Shown here piece by piece: positions 16,019 to 24,471 of a stretch of DNA of 64,000 bases (the stretch's first letter is position 1; each line of letters starts with the position of its first letter). Position numbers and translations under genes: made by a program. The stretch comes from CALNYS01 sp942490855. Its GTDB lineage: Bacteria; Planctomycetota; Phycisphaerae; Phycisphaerales; UBA1924. Below the pieces are notes generated by a model. That model was not told where the DNA came from. It worked only from the letters and a program-made list of their open reading frames with translations, and did not search any database. The stretch is taken from NCBI GenBank assembly GCA_942490855.1, contig CALNYS010000002.1, positions 186,001 to 250,000 on the forward strand, in the 5' to 3' direction.

Positions 16019-16615
16019 ATGAAGACTCTGGCTCTGATCGCCGCTGCTGGTCTTTCCAGCACCGCGATGGCGCAGATCGGCGCTACCGCCGACAACATCC
16101 TCGATGTGTCCGGCGCCGTCCGCGGCACGAGCAACTTCACGCTCGACATCAACTTCGACAGCTTCAGCTTCGACGCTTCGGGCGCTGCGGGCAACGCTGT
16201 TCTCACCGCCAACATCGGCGCTGGCAACACCATCACCGGCATCGGCTGGGACGTGGACATCGAGACCGTCGGCGCTAGCTGGCTCTCCGAGCCCACCTTC
16301 CGTTTCGCCGACAGCTCCTTCGCGGACGCTGGCCTGTTCCTCACCGTTGGTGCTGGTAGCGACGCCCCCGGCGCCGCCAACTTCAACTCCGGTGGCATCC
16401 TCGACCTCTCGGATAACGGCATCCCGAACATCACGCTCGTGGACGGCGTTCTCCAGATCGAGATCTTCGAAAGCTACGACGACGTCGCCGGCGCCATCGA
16501 TGCCATGCTCAGCGGCACCCTGACCCTTGGTCTGGCCAACGCTGTTCCCGCTCCGGGCGCTGCCGCCCTCTTCGGCCTCGGCGCCCTCGGCGCCACCCGC
16601 CGTCGTCGCGGCTAA
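16019..16615 (+). CDS. PEP-CTERM-like surface-sorted protein
   Basis: 198 residues. The signal peptide is MKTLALIAAAGLSSTAMAQ. The C-terminus VPAPGAAALFGLGALGATRR plus further Arg is a PEP-CTERM-type sorting tail: a VPxPG motif, a short hydrophobic helix and a basic end. The middle is beta-rich and low in Lys, Arg and Cys. Codons ending in T (GCT, GGT, GTT) are much commoner than in neighbouring genes, and together with the strong promoter, purine-rich AGGAGAGGAAAGGG site and own terminator this suggests high expression. The sorting is presumably done by an exosortase encoded elsewhere. Molecular function unknown. Confidence 0.8.
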   Translation: MKTLALIAAAGLSSTAMAQIGATADNILDVSGAVRGTSNFTLDINFDSFSFDASGAAGNAVLTANIGAGNTITGIGWDVDIETVGASWLSEPTFRFADSSFADAGLFLTVGAGSDAPGAANFNSGGILDLSDNGIPNITLVDGVLQIEIFESYDDVAGAIDAMLSGTLTLGLANAVPAPGAAALFGLGALGATRRRRG

Positions 16616-16672
16616 GTCGAACTGATACCCTTGTTCGTGCTTTAGGCACGAGCTCTCAAACACGTTGCTCAT

Positions 16673-16708
16673 CGCCGCCCTGGCTTCCGCCGGGGCGGCG
16701 TTCTTTTT
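16673..16708 (+). terminator. Rho-independent terminator after the PEP-CTERM-like gene
   Basis: CGCCGCCC pairs with GGGCGGCG across a 12-base loop, followed directly by TTCTTTTT. Confidence 0.85.
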
Positions 16709-16723
16709 GGAACTACGCAGGAC

Positions 16724-17293
16724 TCACGCCGCCGCTGAGGCCGTGGGGCGTTCGCGCAGCGCCGAGGCGCCCAGGACCGCGAGCGGCGCGCGCAGCGACG
16801 CGTACCACCACGCCGTCATCCCCTGCAGCACGAGGCTCAGCCCCGCAACCGTCGCGTAGGTCGCGACGACGGCTGTCTTCCACATCCCGTCGAAGTCCAC
16901 GCTCGCGCCGCTGGACGAGAGCTGCCCCAGCTCCGGGTACCGCTCGAGCACGCTCGGGCCCGAGAGGCCCGCGTACGTCTGCCACCCGCAGTACGCCAGC
17001 ACCCCGCCAAGGAGCACCAGCTGGTTAAGCGCCAGCGCCCGAGGCGCCCGCGGGTTCAGCCGCCCCAGCTCCCGGGCCAAACGCAGCTCGCGCCGCGCGA
17101 CGGCGATCAGCCCGATCCCCGCGAGCAGGGACGTGACGCTGAAGATCCCGAAGAGGACCGCGAAGCCGCCGAAGATCGCTTCGGACCACCCGTTGAAGCG
17201 GGCGACGGTCCGCCCGCGCCGGAGGCGGCGGACCGCCCGGAACGAGGCCAGGAGGCTCGGGGTCGTGCGGGACGAGGACATCTGACGGCTCAT
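16724..17293 (-). CDS. integral membrane protein of unknown function
   Basis: 189 residues. A basic N-terminus of about 35 residues precedes at least four hydrophobic segments (GGFAVLFGIFSVTSLLAGIG, LNQLVLLGGVLAYCGWQTYA, ATYATVAGLSLVLQGMTAWW and a short last one). No motif that I recognise. It converges with the PEP-CTERM-like gene and is divergent from lemA. Confidence 0.65.
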   Translation of the reverse strand: MSRQMSSSRTTPSLLASFRAVRRLRRGRTVARFNGWSEAIFGGFAVLFGIFSVTSLLAGIGLIAVARRELRLARELGRLNPRAPRALALNQLVLLGGVLAYCGWQTYAGLSGPSVLERYPELGQLSSSGASVDFDGMWKTAVVATYATVAGLSLVLQGMTAWWYASLRAPLAVLGASALRERPTASAAA

Positions 17294-17444
17294 CGACCAT
17301 CGGCGCGGGCGTCTTGGGGGGATTCCCGGGCCCCGTGCGCGACCGAAAGAGGCGGGGACGGGACACGTCAGACGACCTCAGGTGCTGTATACCTAGCGTG
17401 CCGGCTCCTCCCGGCCTCACAGGCTCGCCCCGGAGAACCTTCCC

Positions 17445-18047
17445 ATGTCAGCAACCCTGATCGTCGTGATCGTCCTCGCCGCCCTCGCTCTCGTGCTCGT
17501 CCTGTTCGGGATCGGCATCTACAACAAGCTGGTGACGCTCAAGAACCGGTACCAGAACGGGTTCTCGCAGATCGAGGTGCAGCTCAAGCGCCGCCACGAC
17601 CTGATCCCCAACCTCGTCGAGACCGCCAAGGGCTACATGAGCCACGAGCGCGAGACGCTCGAAGCGGTCGTCACCGCCCGCAACCAGGCCGCGGGCGTGC
17701 TCCAGACCGCCGCCAAGTCCGCCGGCGATCTCTCGGCGATGGGCGAGCTCGCGGGCGCCGAGACCGCCCTGACCGGCGCGATGAGCAAGCTCTTCGCGGT
17801 GATGGAGGCCTACCCCGACCTCAAGGCCAACCAGAACATGATGCAGCTCACCGAGGAGCTGACGACGACGGAGAACAAGGTCGCGTTCGCCCGCCAGGCG
17901 TACAACGACCAGGCGACGGCGTACAACACCTACCGCCAGACCTTCCCCCCCATCGTCTTCGCGAACCTCTTCGGGCACGGCGCCAACGCCGCGCTGCTGG
18001 ACTTCGACGACGCCGAGCTCGAGAACGCCCCGAAGGTGTCGTTCTAA
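17445..18047 (+). CDS. lemA: LemA family protein
   Basis: 200 residues, the typical LemA size. An N-terminal helix (VIVLAALALVLVLFGIGIYN) is followed by KLVTLKNRYQNGFSQIEVQL, RRHDLIPNLVETAKGYMSHE and the conserved C-terminal AFARQAYNDQATAYNTYRQT then FPPIVFANLFG. These form the helical bundle known for the family. Only 9 bases separate it from an M48 metalloprotease gene, a common pairing. Precise function is not settled for the family. Confidence 0.92.
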   Translation: MSATLIVVIVLAALALVLVLFGIGIYNKLVTLKNRYQNGFSQIEVQLKRRHDLIPNLVETAKGYMSHERETLEAVVTARNQAAGVLQTAAKSAGDLSAMGELAGAETALTGAMSKLFAVMEAYPDLKANQNMMQLTEELTTTENKVAFARQAYNDQATAYNTYRQTFPPIVFANLFGHGANAALLDFDDAELENAPKVSF

Positions 18048-18056
18048 CGCTCGCAC

Positions 18057-20000
18057 ATGGATTTCTTCGAGCATCAGGACCGCGCGCGCAAGCAGACACG
18101 CCGCCTCGTCGCCCTCTTCGTGCTGGGCGTCGTGGCGGTGGTGGCGTGCACCACGCTCGCGGTGTGGGGCGCGTTTGAGATCTCCGGGATCGCCGCCTCG
18201 ACCAACGAGAAGACCGCGGGGCACGCCGAGCAGATCACGCGCCTCGGGCGCAGCGCGCAAGTGCTCTGGGGCGCGGCGATCGGGACCACGCTGCTCGTTC
18301 TGGGCGGGAGCCTGTTCCGGCTGATGCAGCTCGGCGGTGGCAACGGCGCCGCGATCGCCGAGCGCCTCGGCGGGCGCCTGCTCTCGCACGACAACGCCGA
18401 CCCCGACGCCCAGCGTCTGCTCAACGTGGTCGAGGAGATGTCCATCGCGTCGGGAACGCCCGTCCCGCCCGTGTATCTGCTCGAAGACGAGAACGGGATC
18501 AACGCGTTCGCGGCGGGTACGACCGTGGAGAACGCGGCGATCGGCGTGACCCGCGGGTGCGTGCGCCACCTCACGCGCGACGAGCTCCAGGGCGTCATCG
18601 GGCACGAGTTCAGCCACATCCTCTCGGGCGACATGAAGATCAACCTGCGCCTCATCGGCGTGCTCGCGGGCATCCTCGTCATCGGGCACGTGGGGTCTCT
18701 GCTGCTGCGTTCTTCGTTCTACGCCAGCGCGGGGTCGTCGCGCCGCTCGAAAGACGGCGGCGGGCTGGTGATCGCGATCCTCGTGCTCGGGGGATCGCTC
18801 GCGCTGATCGGGTTCGTCGGCGCGTTCTTCGGGTCGTGGATCAAGTCTGCGGTCTCGCGCCAGCGCGAGTACCTCGCGGACGCGTCGGCCGTGCAGTTCA
18901 CGCGCAGCCGCGACGGGATCGCCGGCGCGCTGAAGAAGATCGGCGGCTTCCGTCGTCGTTCGCTCCTGCGCACCCCCGCCGCCGACGAGTGCAGCCACAT
19001 GTTCTTCGGCAAGGGGCTCAACACGATCTTCGCGACGCACCCGCCGCTGGCCAAGCGCATCCTCGCGCTCGACCCTTCCTGGGACGGCGAGTTCGCCCGC
19101 ATCGAGGACCAGGCGCCGGCGCCGAAGCAGCCCGAGCCGCCCGCGAAGAAACCCCCGCGCATCGCAGCCGACCAGTTCGCACACGCCGTCGCGCTCTCTG
19201 CCGCGGCGATGATCGGGCAGCCCACGAACGACCACCTGGCGTACGCCGCCAATCTGTACTCGTCCATCCCCGAGCGGCTCCGCGCCATGGCGGGCGACCC
19301 TTTCAGCGCGCGTGCAATCATCTGCGCGATGCTCGTCTCGCGCTTCACGGAAACGCAGCGCGTCCAGCTCTCGGCCGTCCACCGCCTCGGCGGGCCCGGG
19401 CTCGTCAGCGAGCTCCGCGCCTCGGCCTCGTCGGTGGTGAACCTCGACCCGACCCTGCGCCTGCCCCTCCTCGAGCTCGCCGCCCCGTCGCTCAAGCGTC
19501 TCTCGCCCGACCAGGCCGAGACGTTCGTCCGCCTCCTCGACGAGCTGATCAACGCCGACCAGAAGGTGGACCTTTTCGAATGGTGCGTCCGCCGGCTGGT
19601 CGTCGGCCCGCTCCGGGGGCGGCGACGCGCCGCGACGCATTTCTACAGCGTGAACAAGGACGTCGAGCAGGAGGCAGAGAAGCTCCTCGGCTGGCTGGCG
19701 GTCGCCGGGCACTCGGGGCTCAACGACGCGAAGCAGGCGTACGCGATGGGCGCCGAGCGCTTCGGGATCGACGCCCGCCTGATCCCGCAGAGCGACCACA
19801 GCCCCGAAGAGATCGACACGGCGCTCGACACCCTCGAGAAGACGTCGCCCAAGATCAAGAAGCGCCTCATCGAAGCGTGCGCGACGGTCGTGAGCTTCGA
19901 CAAAACGGTCACGCCGCAGGAAGCGGAACTCTTCCGCGCGATCGCCGAGTCGCTGGGCGTGCCGGTCCCGCCGGTGCTGCCCGGCCAGGCGTTGATTTAA
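18057..20000 (+). CDS. M48 family membrane metallopeptidase with long C-terminal extension
   Basis: 647 residues, about twice HtpX. Two N-terminal membrane helices, then the zinc protease core with HEFSH at about residues 183-187 (GVIGHEFSHILSGDMKIN), a second pair of helices, and the downstream SRQREYLADASAVQFTRSRD that supplies the third zinc ligand (Glu). After THPPLAKRILALD the C-terminal 300 residues are helical. The last 120 (DQAETFVRLLDELINADQKV, FDKTVTPQEAELFRAIAES) resemble the TerB-like helical fold. With lemA it forms a two-gene unit that probably acts in membrane protein quality control. Confidence 0.85.
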   Translation: MDFFEHQDRARKQTRRLVALFVLGVVAVVACTTLAVWGAFEISGIAASTNEKTAGHAEQITRLGRSAQVLWGAAIGTTLLVLGGSLFRLMQLGGGNGAAIAERLGGRLLSHDNADPDAQRLLNVVEEMSIASGTPVPPVYLLEDENGINAFAAGTTVENAAIGVTRGCVRHLTRDELQGVIGHEFSHILSGDMKINLRLIGVLAGILVIGHVGSLLLRSSFYASAGSSRRSKDGGGLVIAILVLGGSLALIGFVGAFFGSWIKSAVSRQREYLADASAVQFTRSRDGIAGALKKIGGFRRRSLLRTPAADECSHMFFGKGLNTIFATHPPLAKRILALDPSWDGEFARIEDQAPAPKQPEPPAKKPPRIAADQFAHAVALSAAAMIGQPTNDHLAYAANLYSSIPERLRAMAGDPFSARAIICAMLVSRFTETQRVQLSAVHRLGGPGLVSELRASASSVVNLDPTLRLPLLELAAPSLKRLSPDQAETFVRLLDELINADQKVDLFEWCVRRLVVGPLRGRRRAATHFYSVNKDVEQEAEKLLGWLAVAGHSGLNDAKQAYAMGAERFGIDARLIPQSDHSPEEIDTALDTLEKTSPKIKKRLIEACATVVSFDKTVTPQEAELFRAIAESLGVPVPPVLPGQALI

Positions 20001-20004
20001 AGGC

Positions 20005-21591
20005 TCAGCCCTGCGGGCCGGCGGCGCGGACGGCGTCGCTCATGTCGTACTTCGCGTCGTTGCCGCGGAAGCGGGAGGCGAGGTCCTTGGCCTTCGCGTC
20101 GTACTCCTCGCCGCTCTTCCACGTGTTGCGGGGCGAGAGCACCTCACTGGGCACGCCCTCGACGCTCGTGGGGATGCTCAGCCCGAAGACGGGCTCGGTC
20201 TCGAAGGTCGCGTCCGCGAGCGTGCCTTCGAGGATCGCGGTGACCATCGCGCGGGTGTAGGCGAGCTTGAAGCGCTTGCCCACGCCGTAGCCGCCGCCCG
20301 ACCACCCGGTGTTGAGCAGCCACACGTCCGCGCCGTGCTTGTCGACGCGCTCGGCGAGCATGTCGGCGTACACCCGCGGCGGGCGCGGGAGGAAGGGGCC
20401 GCCGAAGCAGGGGCTGAAGTTGGGCAGGGGCTCGGTCACGCCCGCCTCGGTCCCCGCGAGCTTCGAGGTGTAGCCGTTGATGAAGTAGTACATCGCCTGC
20501 TCGCGCGTGAGGCGCGAGACGGGCGGCAGGACGCCGAACGCGTCCGCGGTCAGGAACACCACGTTCTTCGGGTGCCCGGCGACCGAGGGGATCACGGCGT
20601 TGGGGATGTGCTCGACGGGGTACGTCGCCCGGGTGTTCTCGGTCTTGCTCGTGTCGGTGTAGTCGGGCTCGCGGGTGCGCTCGTCGTAGACGATGTTCTC
20701 GAGGACCGAACCGAAGCGGATCGCGCGGTAGATGAGCGGCTCGCCCTCTTCCGTCAGGTCGACCGCCTTGGCGTAGCACCCGCCCTCGAAGTTGAAGATC
20801 CCGTTGTCCGACCACCCGTGCTCGTCGTCGCCCACGAGCCCGCGCTCGGGGTCGGCCGAGAGCGTCGTCTTGCCCGTGCCCGAGAGCCCGAAGAAGAGCG
20901 CCGCGCCGTTGGGGTCGTCGGGGTCCACGTTCGCCGAGCAGTGCATCGGGAAGACGCCCGCGTCGGGCATGTCGTAGTTCATCGCGTAGAAGATCGACTT
21001 CTTCATCTCGCCCGCGTACTCGGTGCCGAAGATGACGACCGTCTTCTTCTCGAGCGACTGCGCCACGCACACCGGGCTCGTGAGCCCGAGCGACTTCTGC
21101 TCGTCCTCGGTCAGCTTGTGCGGGCCGCAGTTGAGGATCACCCAGTCGGCGTCGAAGCCCTCGAGCTGCTCCAGGGTCGGGCGAAGGAAGAGCGTGCGCA
21201 CGAAGAGGGCGTGCCACGCGTACTCGCACACCGTCGTCACCTTCAGCTGGTGCTCCGGGTCGGCGCCGACGAACCCGTCGAAGACGTACAGGTCGCTCTG
21301 CTCGGCCAGACGCGTGCGCGCCAGTTTTTCGATCGCGTCGAACGTCTCGGGCGTGATCCCGATGTTCACCTTGCCCCAGTCGACCGAGTCGTGGACGGCC
21401 GGCGAGTCCTCGAGGAACTTCTCCTTCGGGCTGCGTCCCGTGCGGTCGCCCGTTGAGGCGACCAGGGCGCCGTTGGACGCCAGCGTGCCCTCGCCGTTCC
21501 GCAGGGCGCACTCGATGAGAGCGGCCGCGGACTGGTTCCGGTGGACGGTCGCGTTGGAGAAGGTCAGGTCGCGGGCCGCGGCGGTAGACAT
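20005..21591 (-). CDS. pckA: phosphoenolpyruvate carboxykinase (ATP)
   Basis: 528 residues from the ATG at 21591, the usual size for ATP-dependent PEPCK. Key sites: TGDRTGRSPKEKF, GEMKKSIFYAMNY, the P-loop FFGLSGTGKTTLS, metal-binding LVGDDEHGWSDNGIFNFEGG and NTGWSGGGYGVGKR near the end. It interconverts oxaloacetate and PEP in gluconeogenesis. A GTG at 21669 would add a 26-residue unstructured leader and is less likely. A -10-like TACACT lies at 21702-21697. It converges with the M48 gene. Confidence 0.95.
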   Translation of the reverse strand: MSTAAARDLTFSNATVHRNQSAAALIECALRNGEGTLASNGALVASTGDRTGRSPKEKFLEDSPAVHDSVDWGKVNIGITPETFDAIEKLARTRLAEQSDLYVFDGFVGADPEHQLKVTTVCEYAWHALFVRTLFLRPTLEQLEGFDADWVILNCGPHKLTEDEQKSLGLTSPVCVAQSLEKKTVVIFGTEYAGEMKKSIFYAMNYDMPDAGVFPMHCSANVDPDDPNGAALFFGLSGTGKTTLSADPERGLVGDDEHGWSDNGIFNFEGGCYAKAVDLTEEGEPLIYRAIRFGSVLENIVYDERTREPDYTDTSKTENTRATYPVEHIPNAVIPSVAGHPKNVVFLTADAFGVLPPVSRLTREQAMYYFINGYTSKLAGTEAGVTEPLPNFSPCFGGPFLPRPPRVYADMLAERVDKHGADVWLLNTGWSGGGYGVGKRFKLAYTRAMVTAILEGTLADATFETEPVFGLSIPTSVEGVPSEVLSPRNTWKSGEEYDAKAKDLASRFRGNDAKYDMSDAVRAAGPQG

Positions 21592-21755
21592 CGCTTGGCT
21601 CTCTTTCGAGGTCTGTTCAGTCGGCGTGACGGGGGCTTGATCGGGGCTCGCGTCGGCCGCCGACCCCACCCCGCAGAGCGTTCAAGTGAGCCGCGTAGTG
21701 TAGCGGGGGCTTTGAGCGTTTGCCCGTCAACACGCCCCAAACAGGACCCGAGACG

Positions 21756-21784
21756 TTGACCGCCCCGCCCTCGGGACGTACCTT
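21756..21784 (+). promoter_or_regulatory. promoter of tRNA-His
   Basis: TTGACC, a 17-base spacer and TACCTT. The predicted start near 21791 lies about 25 bases before the mature tRNA 5' end. Confidence 0.55.
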
Positions 21785-21815
21785 TTCGTGTCTCGCCCGC
21801 GACCCGCGGGCCGTC

Positions 21816-21890
21816 GGCGACCATAGCTCAGTCGGTTAGAGCACCAGGTTGTGATCCTGGGGGTCGCGGGTTCGAATCCCGTTGGTCGCC
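21816..21890 (+). tRNA. tRNA-His (GTG anticodon)
   Basis: The cloverleaf can be drawn fully: acceptor GCGACCA/TGGTCGC with the extra 5' G at 21816 opposite C73 at 21890 that is diagnostic of tRNA-His, D stem GCTC/GAGC, anticodon stem CCAGG/CCTGG with loop TTGTGAT, and T stem GCGGG/CCCGT with loop TTCGAAT. CCA is not encoded. Confidence 0.97.
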
Positions 21891-21919
21891 CTTCCCCCCA
21901 CCGGCCCCGGGGGCCGCCC

Positions 21920-22858
21920 TTACGGGCACGCCCCCCACGCCGCGAGCAGGACCGCCAGGTCCGCCGAGTCCACGTTGCCGTCGCCGTTGAAGTCGGCGAT
22001 GCAGTCGGGCTCGCACTCGTCGGGGACGCCGTTCATGTTCGTGTCGGGCGCGCCGTTGGCGATATCGCACTCGTCGGGGATGCCGTTCTCGTTGCAGTCG
22101 GGCGCGAGGCCTTGGGCGATCTCGAACGGGTCGTGGATGCCGTTGCCGTTGCAGTCGGTGATCCCGCACTCGGTGCGCCGGTACTTCACGTGCATCACCC
22201 ACTGCCCGTTCACGCCGAGACTGCAGTTATCAAGCCAGACCGCCCCGTTGACTTTCACGGCGCTCTTGCCGATCTGACACCCCGCGTTGTCGTGCAGCGG
22301 GGCGGGCCCGCCGTTGATGCTCGCGTTGAGGAACTCGAGCGACGCCATGAAGGGGCCCGAGCTCATGATCCGGTTGCCCGCGAAGCCGGTGATGTCGAAC
22401 TCGTTGATCGCCCCGTCCGAGAGCACCGGGCCCTTGGCGACGAACTGCGCGTTGCCGGGGGTGGGCAGGCCGTTCGGGTAGAGCTTGAGCGCCGACTCGA
22501 GCTGGTCGGGCTGCCCGCCGCCGGGTGACGACCACCCGATCCCGATCGACACAATCTCGATGGGGTAGTGCGAGGCCGGCGCGTTGAGGATCACCGCCAT
22601 CTCTTCCGTCGGCGTGAACCCGGGGACCGAGACCGAGCCCTGCCCGACGTAGTTCTGGAGGTTCGGCTCGACGGGGCAGTCGCCGCGCACGTTGCCCGAG
22701 AAGAAGCCCGGTTCGACGGTGAGCCCGTCGGCGCCGCCGATGACGGTCGTGATCTCGTACACCTCGGCGCTCAGACGCGTCGGCGCGTCGACCGCGTCCT
22801 GAGCGAACGCGGGAGCGGCGGCGAGAGCGAGCAGAGAAACAGCGGAGCGGATGCGCAT
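21920..22858 (-). CDS. secreted protein with calcium-loop repeats and C-terminal dockerin-like domain
   Basis: 312 residues from the ATG preceded by GGAGGAG; a longer start is possible. The signal peptide ends APAFAQ. The middle is a beta-rich domain with no recognised motif. The last third has repeats of the form DCNxNGIxDxxEIAxG (DCNGNGIHDPFEIAQG, DCNENGIPDECDIANG, DTNMNGVPDECE), then the dockerin-like DFNGDGNVDSADLAVLLAAW and a final Cys-Pro. These are putative Ca2+ loops for surface attachment or assembly. Function unknown. Confidence 0.8.
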   Translation of the reverse strand: MRIRSAVSLLALAAAPAFAQDAVDAPTRLSAEVYEITTVIGGADGLTVEPGFFSGNVRGDCPVEPNLQNYVGQGSVSVPGFTPTEEMAVILNAPASHYPIEIVSIGIGWSSPGGGQPDQLESALKLYPNGLPTPGNAQFVAKGPVLSDGAINEFDITGFAGNRIMSSGPFMASLEFLNASINGGPAPLHDNAGCQIGKSAVKVNGAVWLDNCSLGVNGQWVMHVKYRRTECGITDCNGNGIHDPFEIAQGLAPDCNENGIPDECDIANGAPDTNMNGVPDECEPDCIADFNGDGNVDSADLAVLLAAWGACP

Positions 22859-22936
22859 GACGGGTCTCCTCCAAGAGAACACAAGGACTCTCCTAGACGA
22901 TACGCCATCACCAGCGAACAGCCAACGAAAATCGCG

Positions 22937-23782
22937 TCAGAGAGCCGCCTCGACGGCCCGCAGCGACGCGATCCGCTTCTCCGTCGGCGGGTGGCTCGCG
23001 AAGAGACCCGTGATCGACTTGGACAGCATCAGCGGCTCGATGATGAACAGGTTGTTCATCGCCGGGTTGGGCTGCTGCATCGGGACGCGCCCGGCGTACA
23101 CCTCGAGCTTCTGCAGCGCCGAGATGAGCCCGTCGGCGCGCCCCGCGATGCGCGCGCCGCCCGCGTCGGCCGCGAACTCGCGCGATCGGCTGATCATCCC
23201 CTTGATGACCGCCGCGCCCACCGCCGCGAAGATGATCGTCAGGATCCCCACGAGCGGGTTCCCGCCCTCGCGGTTGCCGCCGCCGAAGAACAGGCTCATC
23301 TGCGCCACCCACGCGAGCACGCCCGCGATGGTCGCGGCGACGCACGACGTCAGCGTGTCGCGGTGCTTGACGTGCGCCAGCTCGTGCGCCATCACGCCCT
23401 CGAGCTCGCGCTCGTTGAGCAGACGCAGCGCCCCCTGCGTCACCGCGACGGCCGCCTTCTTGGGGCTCCGACCCGTCGCGAACGCGTTGGGCGCGTCGTG
23501 CGGGCAGATGTAGACCTTGGGCATCGGGAGCCCGGCGTTGGTGCGCAGGCGGTCGACCATCGCGTAGAGCTCGGGGGCGGTCGAGGCGTCGACCTCCTGC
23601 CCGCGCATCGACGCGAGGGCGATCTTGTCAGAGAACCACCACGCGCCGAGGTTCATCACCCCGCCGAAGAGCAGGGCCACCGTCATCCCGCCGACGCCCC
23701 AGCGGGAGCCGACGAGCACGAAAAGGGCCGTCATTCCGCCCAGGAGGGCGGCTGTTTTCAGGTTGTTGATCCAGACCGTCAT
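22937..23782 (-). CDS. htpX: protease HtpX homologue (M48B zinc metalloprotease)
   Basis: 281 residues. Two N-terminal membrane helices, then PKVYICPHDAPNAFATGRSP, LEGVMAHELAHVKHRDTLTS with the HExxH zinc motif, two central helices, and SRSREFAADAGGARIAGRAD giving the third ligand. The C-terminus SHPPTEKRIASLRAVEAAL is typical of HtpX. A membrane protease for misfolded membrane proteins. This is the second M48 enzyme within 6 kb. Confidence 0.92.
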   Translation of the reverse strand: MTVWINNLKTAALLGGMTALFVLVGSRWGVGGMTVALLFGGVMNLGAWWFSDKIALASMRGQEVDASTAPELYAMVDRLRTNAGLPMPKVYICPHDAPNAFATGRSPKKAAVAVTQGALRLLNERELEGVMAHELAHVKHRDTLTSCVAATIAGVLAWVAQMSLFFGGGNREGGNPLVGILTIIFAAVGAAVIKGMISRSREFAADAGGARIAGRADGLISALQKLEVYAGRVPMQQPNPAMNNLFIIEPLMLSKSITGLFASHPPTEKRIASLRAVEAAL

Positions 23783-23809
23783 GTCGTCCGTGCACTCCGA
23801 GGGCGGGGC

Positions 23810-24232
23810 TTATGAGCCGCCGCCCAGAAAATAGATGCCGCTCCCGAAATCCTTCTCGCTCGGCGCGGCGCGATCCTTCGACGTGTCCCGCCCGCCCTCG
23901 ATGACGCTCGCGTCGATCGGGGAGATGGGCTGGTCGAGCGCGGGCGGGTCGGCGATCGCCGCCCGCACGTACTCGTCTGACAGCGGGGCCAGGCGCGAGC
24001 GGCGCAGGTCCACCGGGAACATCCGCGGGCCGCGCAGCATCCCGGGCGTCATGTTCTGCACCAGCACGAACGGGAGCGACAGGGTGATCACCCGCAGCAC
24101 GGCGCCGGAGGCCGTGTAGTCCTTCGACGCCTTCGCGGGCGCCGAGGCGACGCCCTCGTGTCGCGGCGGGTTCTCCGTATCAAGAACCGTCACGAACATC
24201 CCGGGCGTCAGATCATCGGGGGCCAGTTGCAT
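23810..24232 (-). CDS. hypothetical cytoplasmic protein
   Basis: 140 residues from the ATG with AAGGAG upstream. No signal peptide or membrane segment. It opens LAPDDLTPGMFVTVLDT and continues with a beta-rich part (AVLRVITLSLPFVLVQNMTP, RGPRMFPVDLRRSRL), suggesting a small barrel. The C-terminus is polar and ends YFLGGGS. No family recognised. It lies 28 bases upstream of htpX on the same strand and may be co-transcribed with it. Confidence 0.65.
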   Translation of the reverse strand: MQLAPDDLTPGMFVTVLDTENPPRHEGVASAPAKASKDYTASGAVLRVITLSLPFVLVQNMTPGMLRGPRMFPVDLRRSRLAPLSDEYVRAAIADPPALDQPISPIDASVIEGGRDTSKDRAAPSEKDFGSGIYFLGGGS

Positions 24233-24471
24233 GGCGAACTCCTTTCCGTCGCACGGCCTCGGCCGCGTGTCCACGATCCTATGCGGCATCTCTGGCGCCG
24301 GGTGTCGCCCCTCTCAGGACGCCTCAGGGCCGCCGACCCACGCCGTGCGCGCCGCGCGGGGTTCCGCGCCTGCCGTTTCGGCGGTCGCAAGATGTGTACG
24401 CGTAGCCGAGCACTGTCCGATAGCACCCGGTGCCGCCCCCCTTCCTTGTCGCGGCGTTCCGGAGACCAGCG

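Noticed and set aside
20005..21669. Longer pckA from a GTG at 21669
   Set aside because: It adds a polar low-complexity leader absent from the family; the ATG at 21591 gives the normal length.
21902..21916. GC hairpin after tRNA-His as a terminator
   Set aside because: The stem is only about 5 bp and no T run follows.
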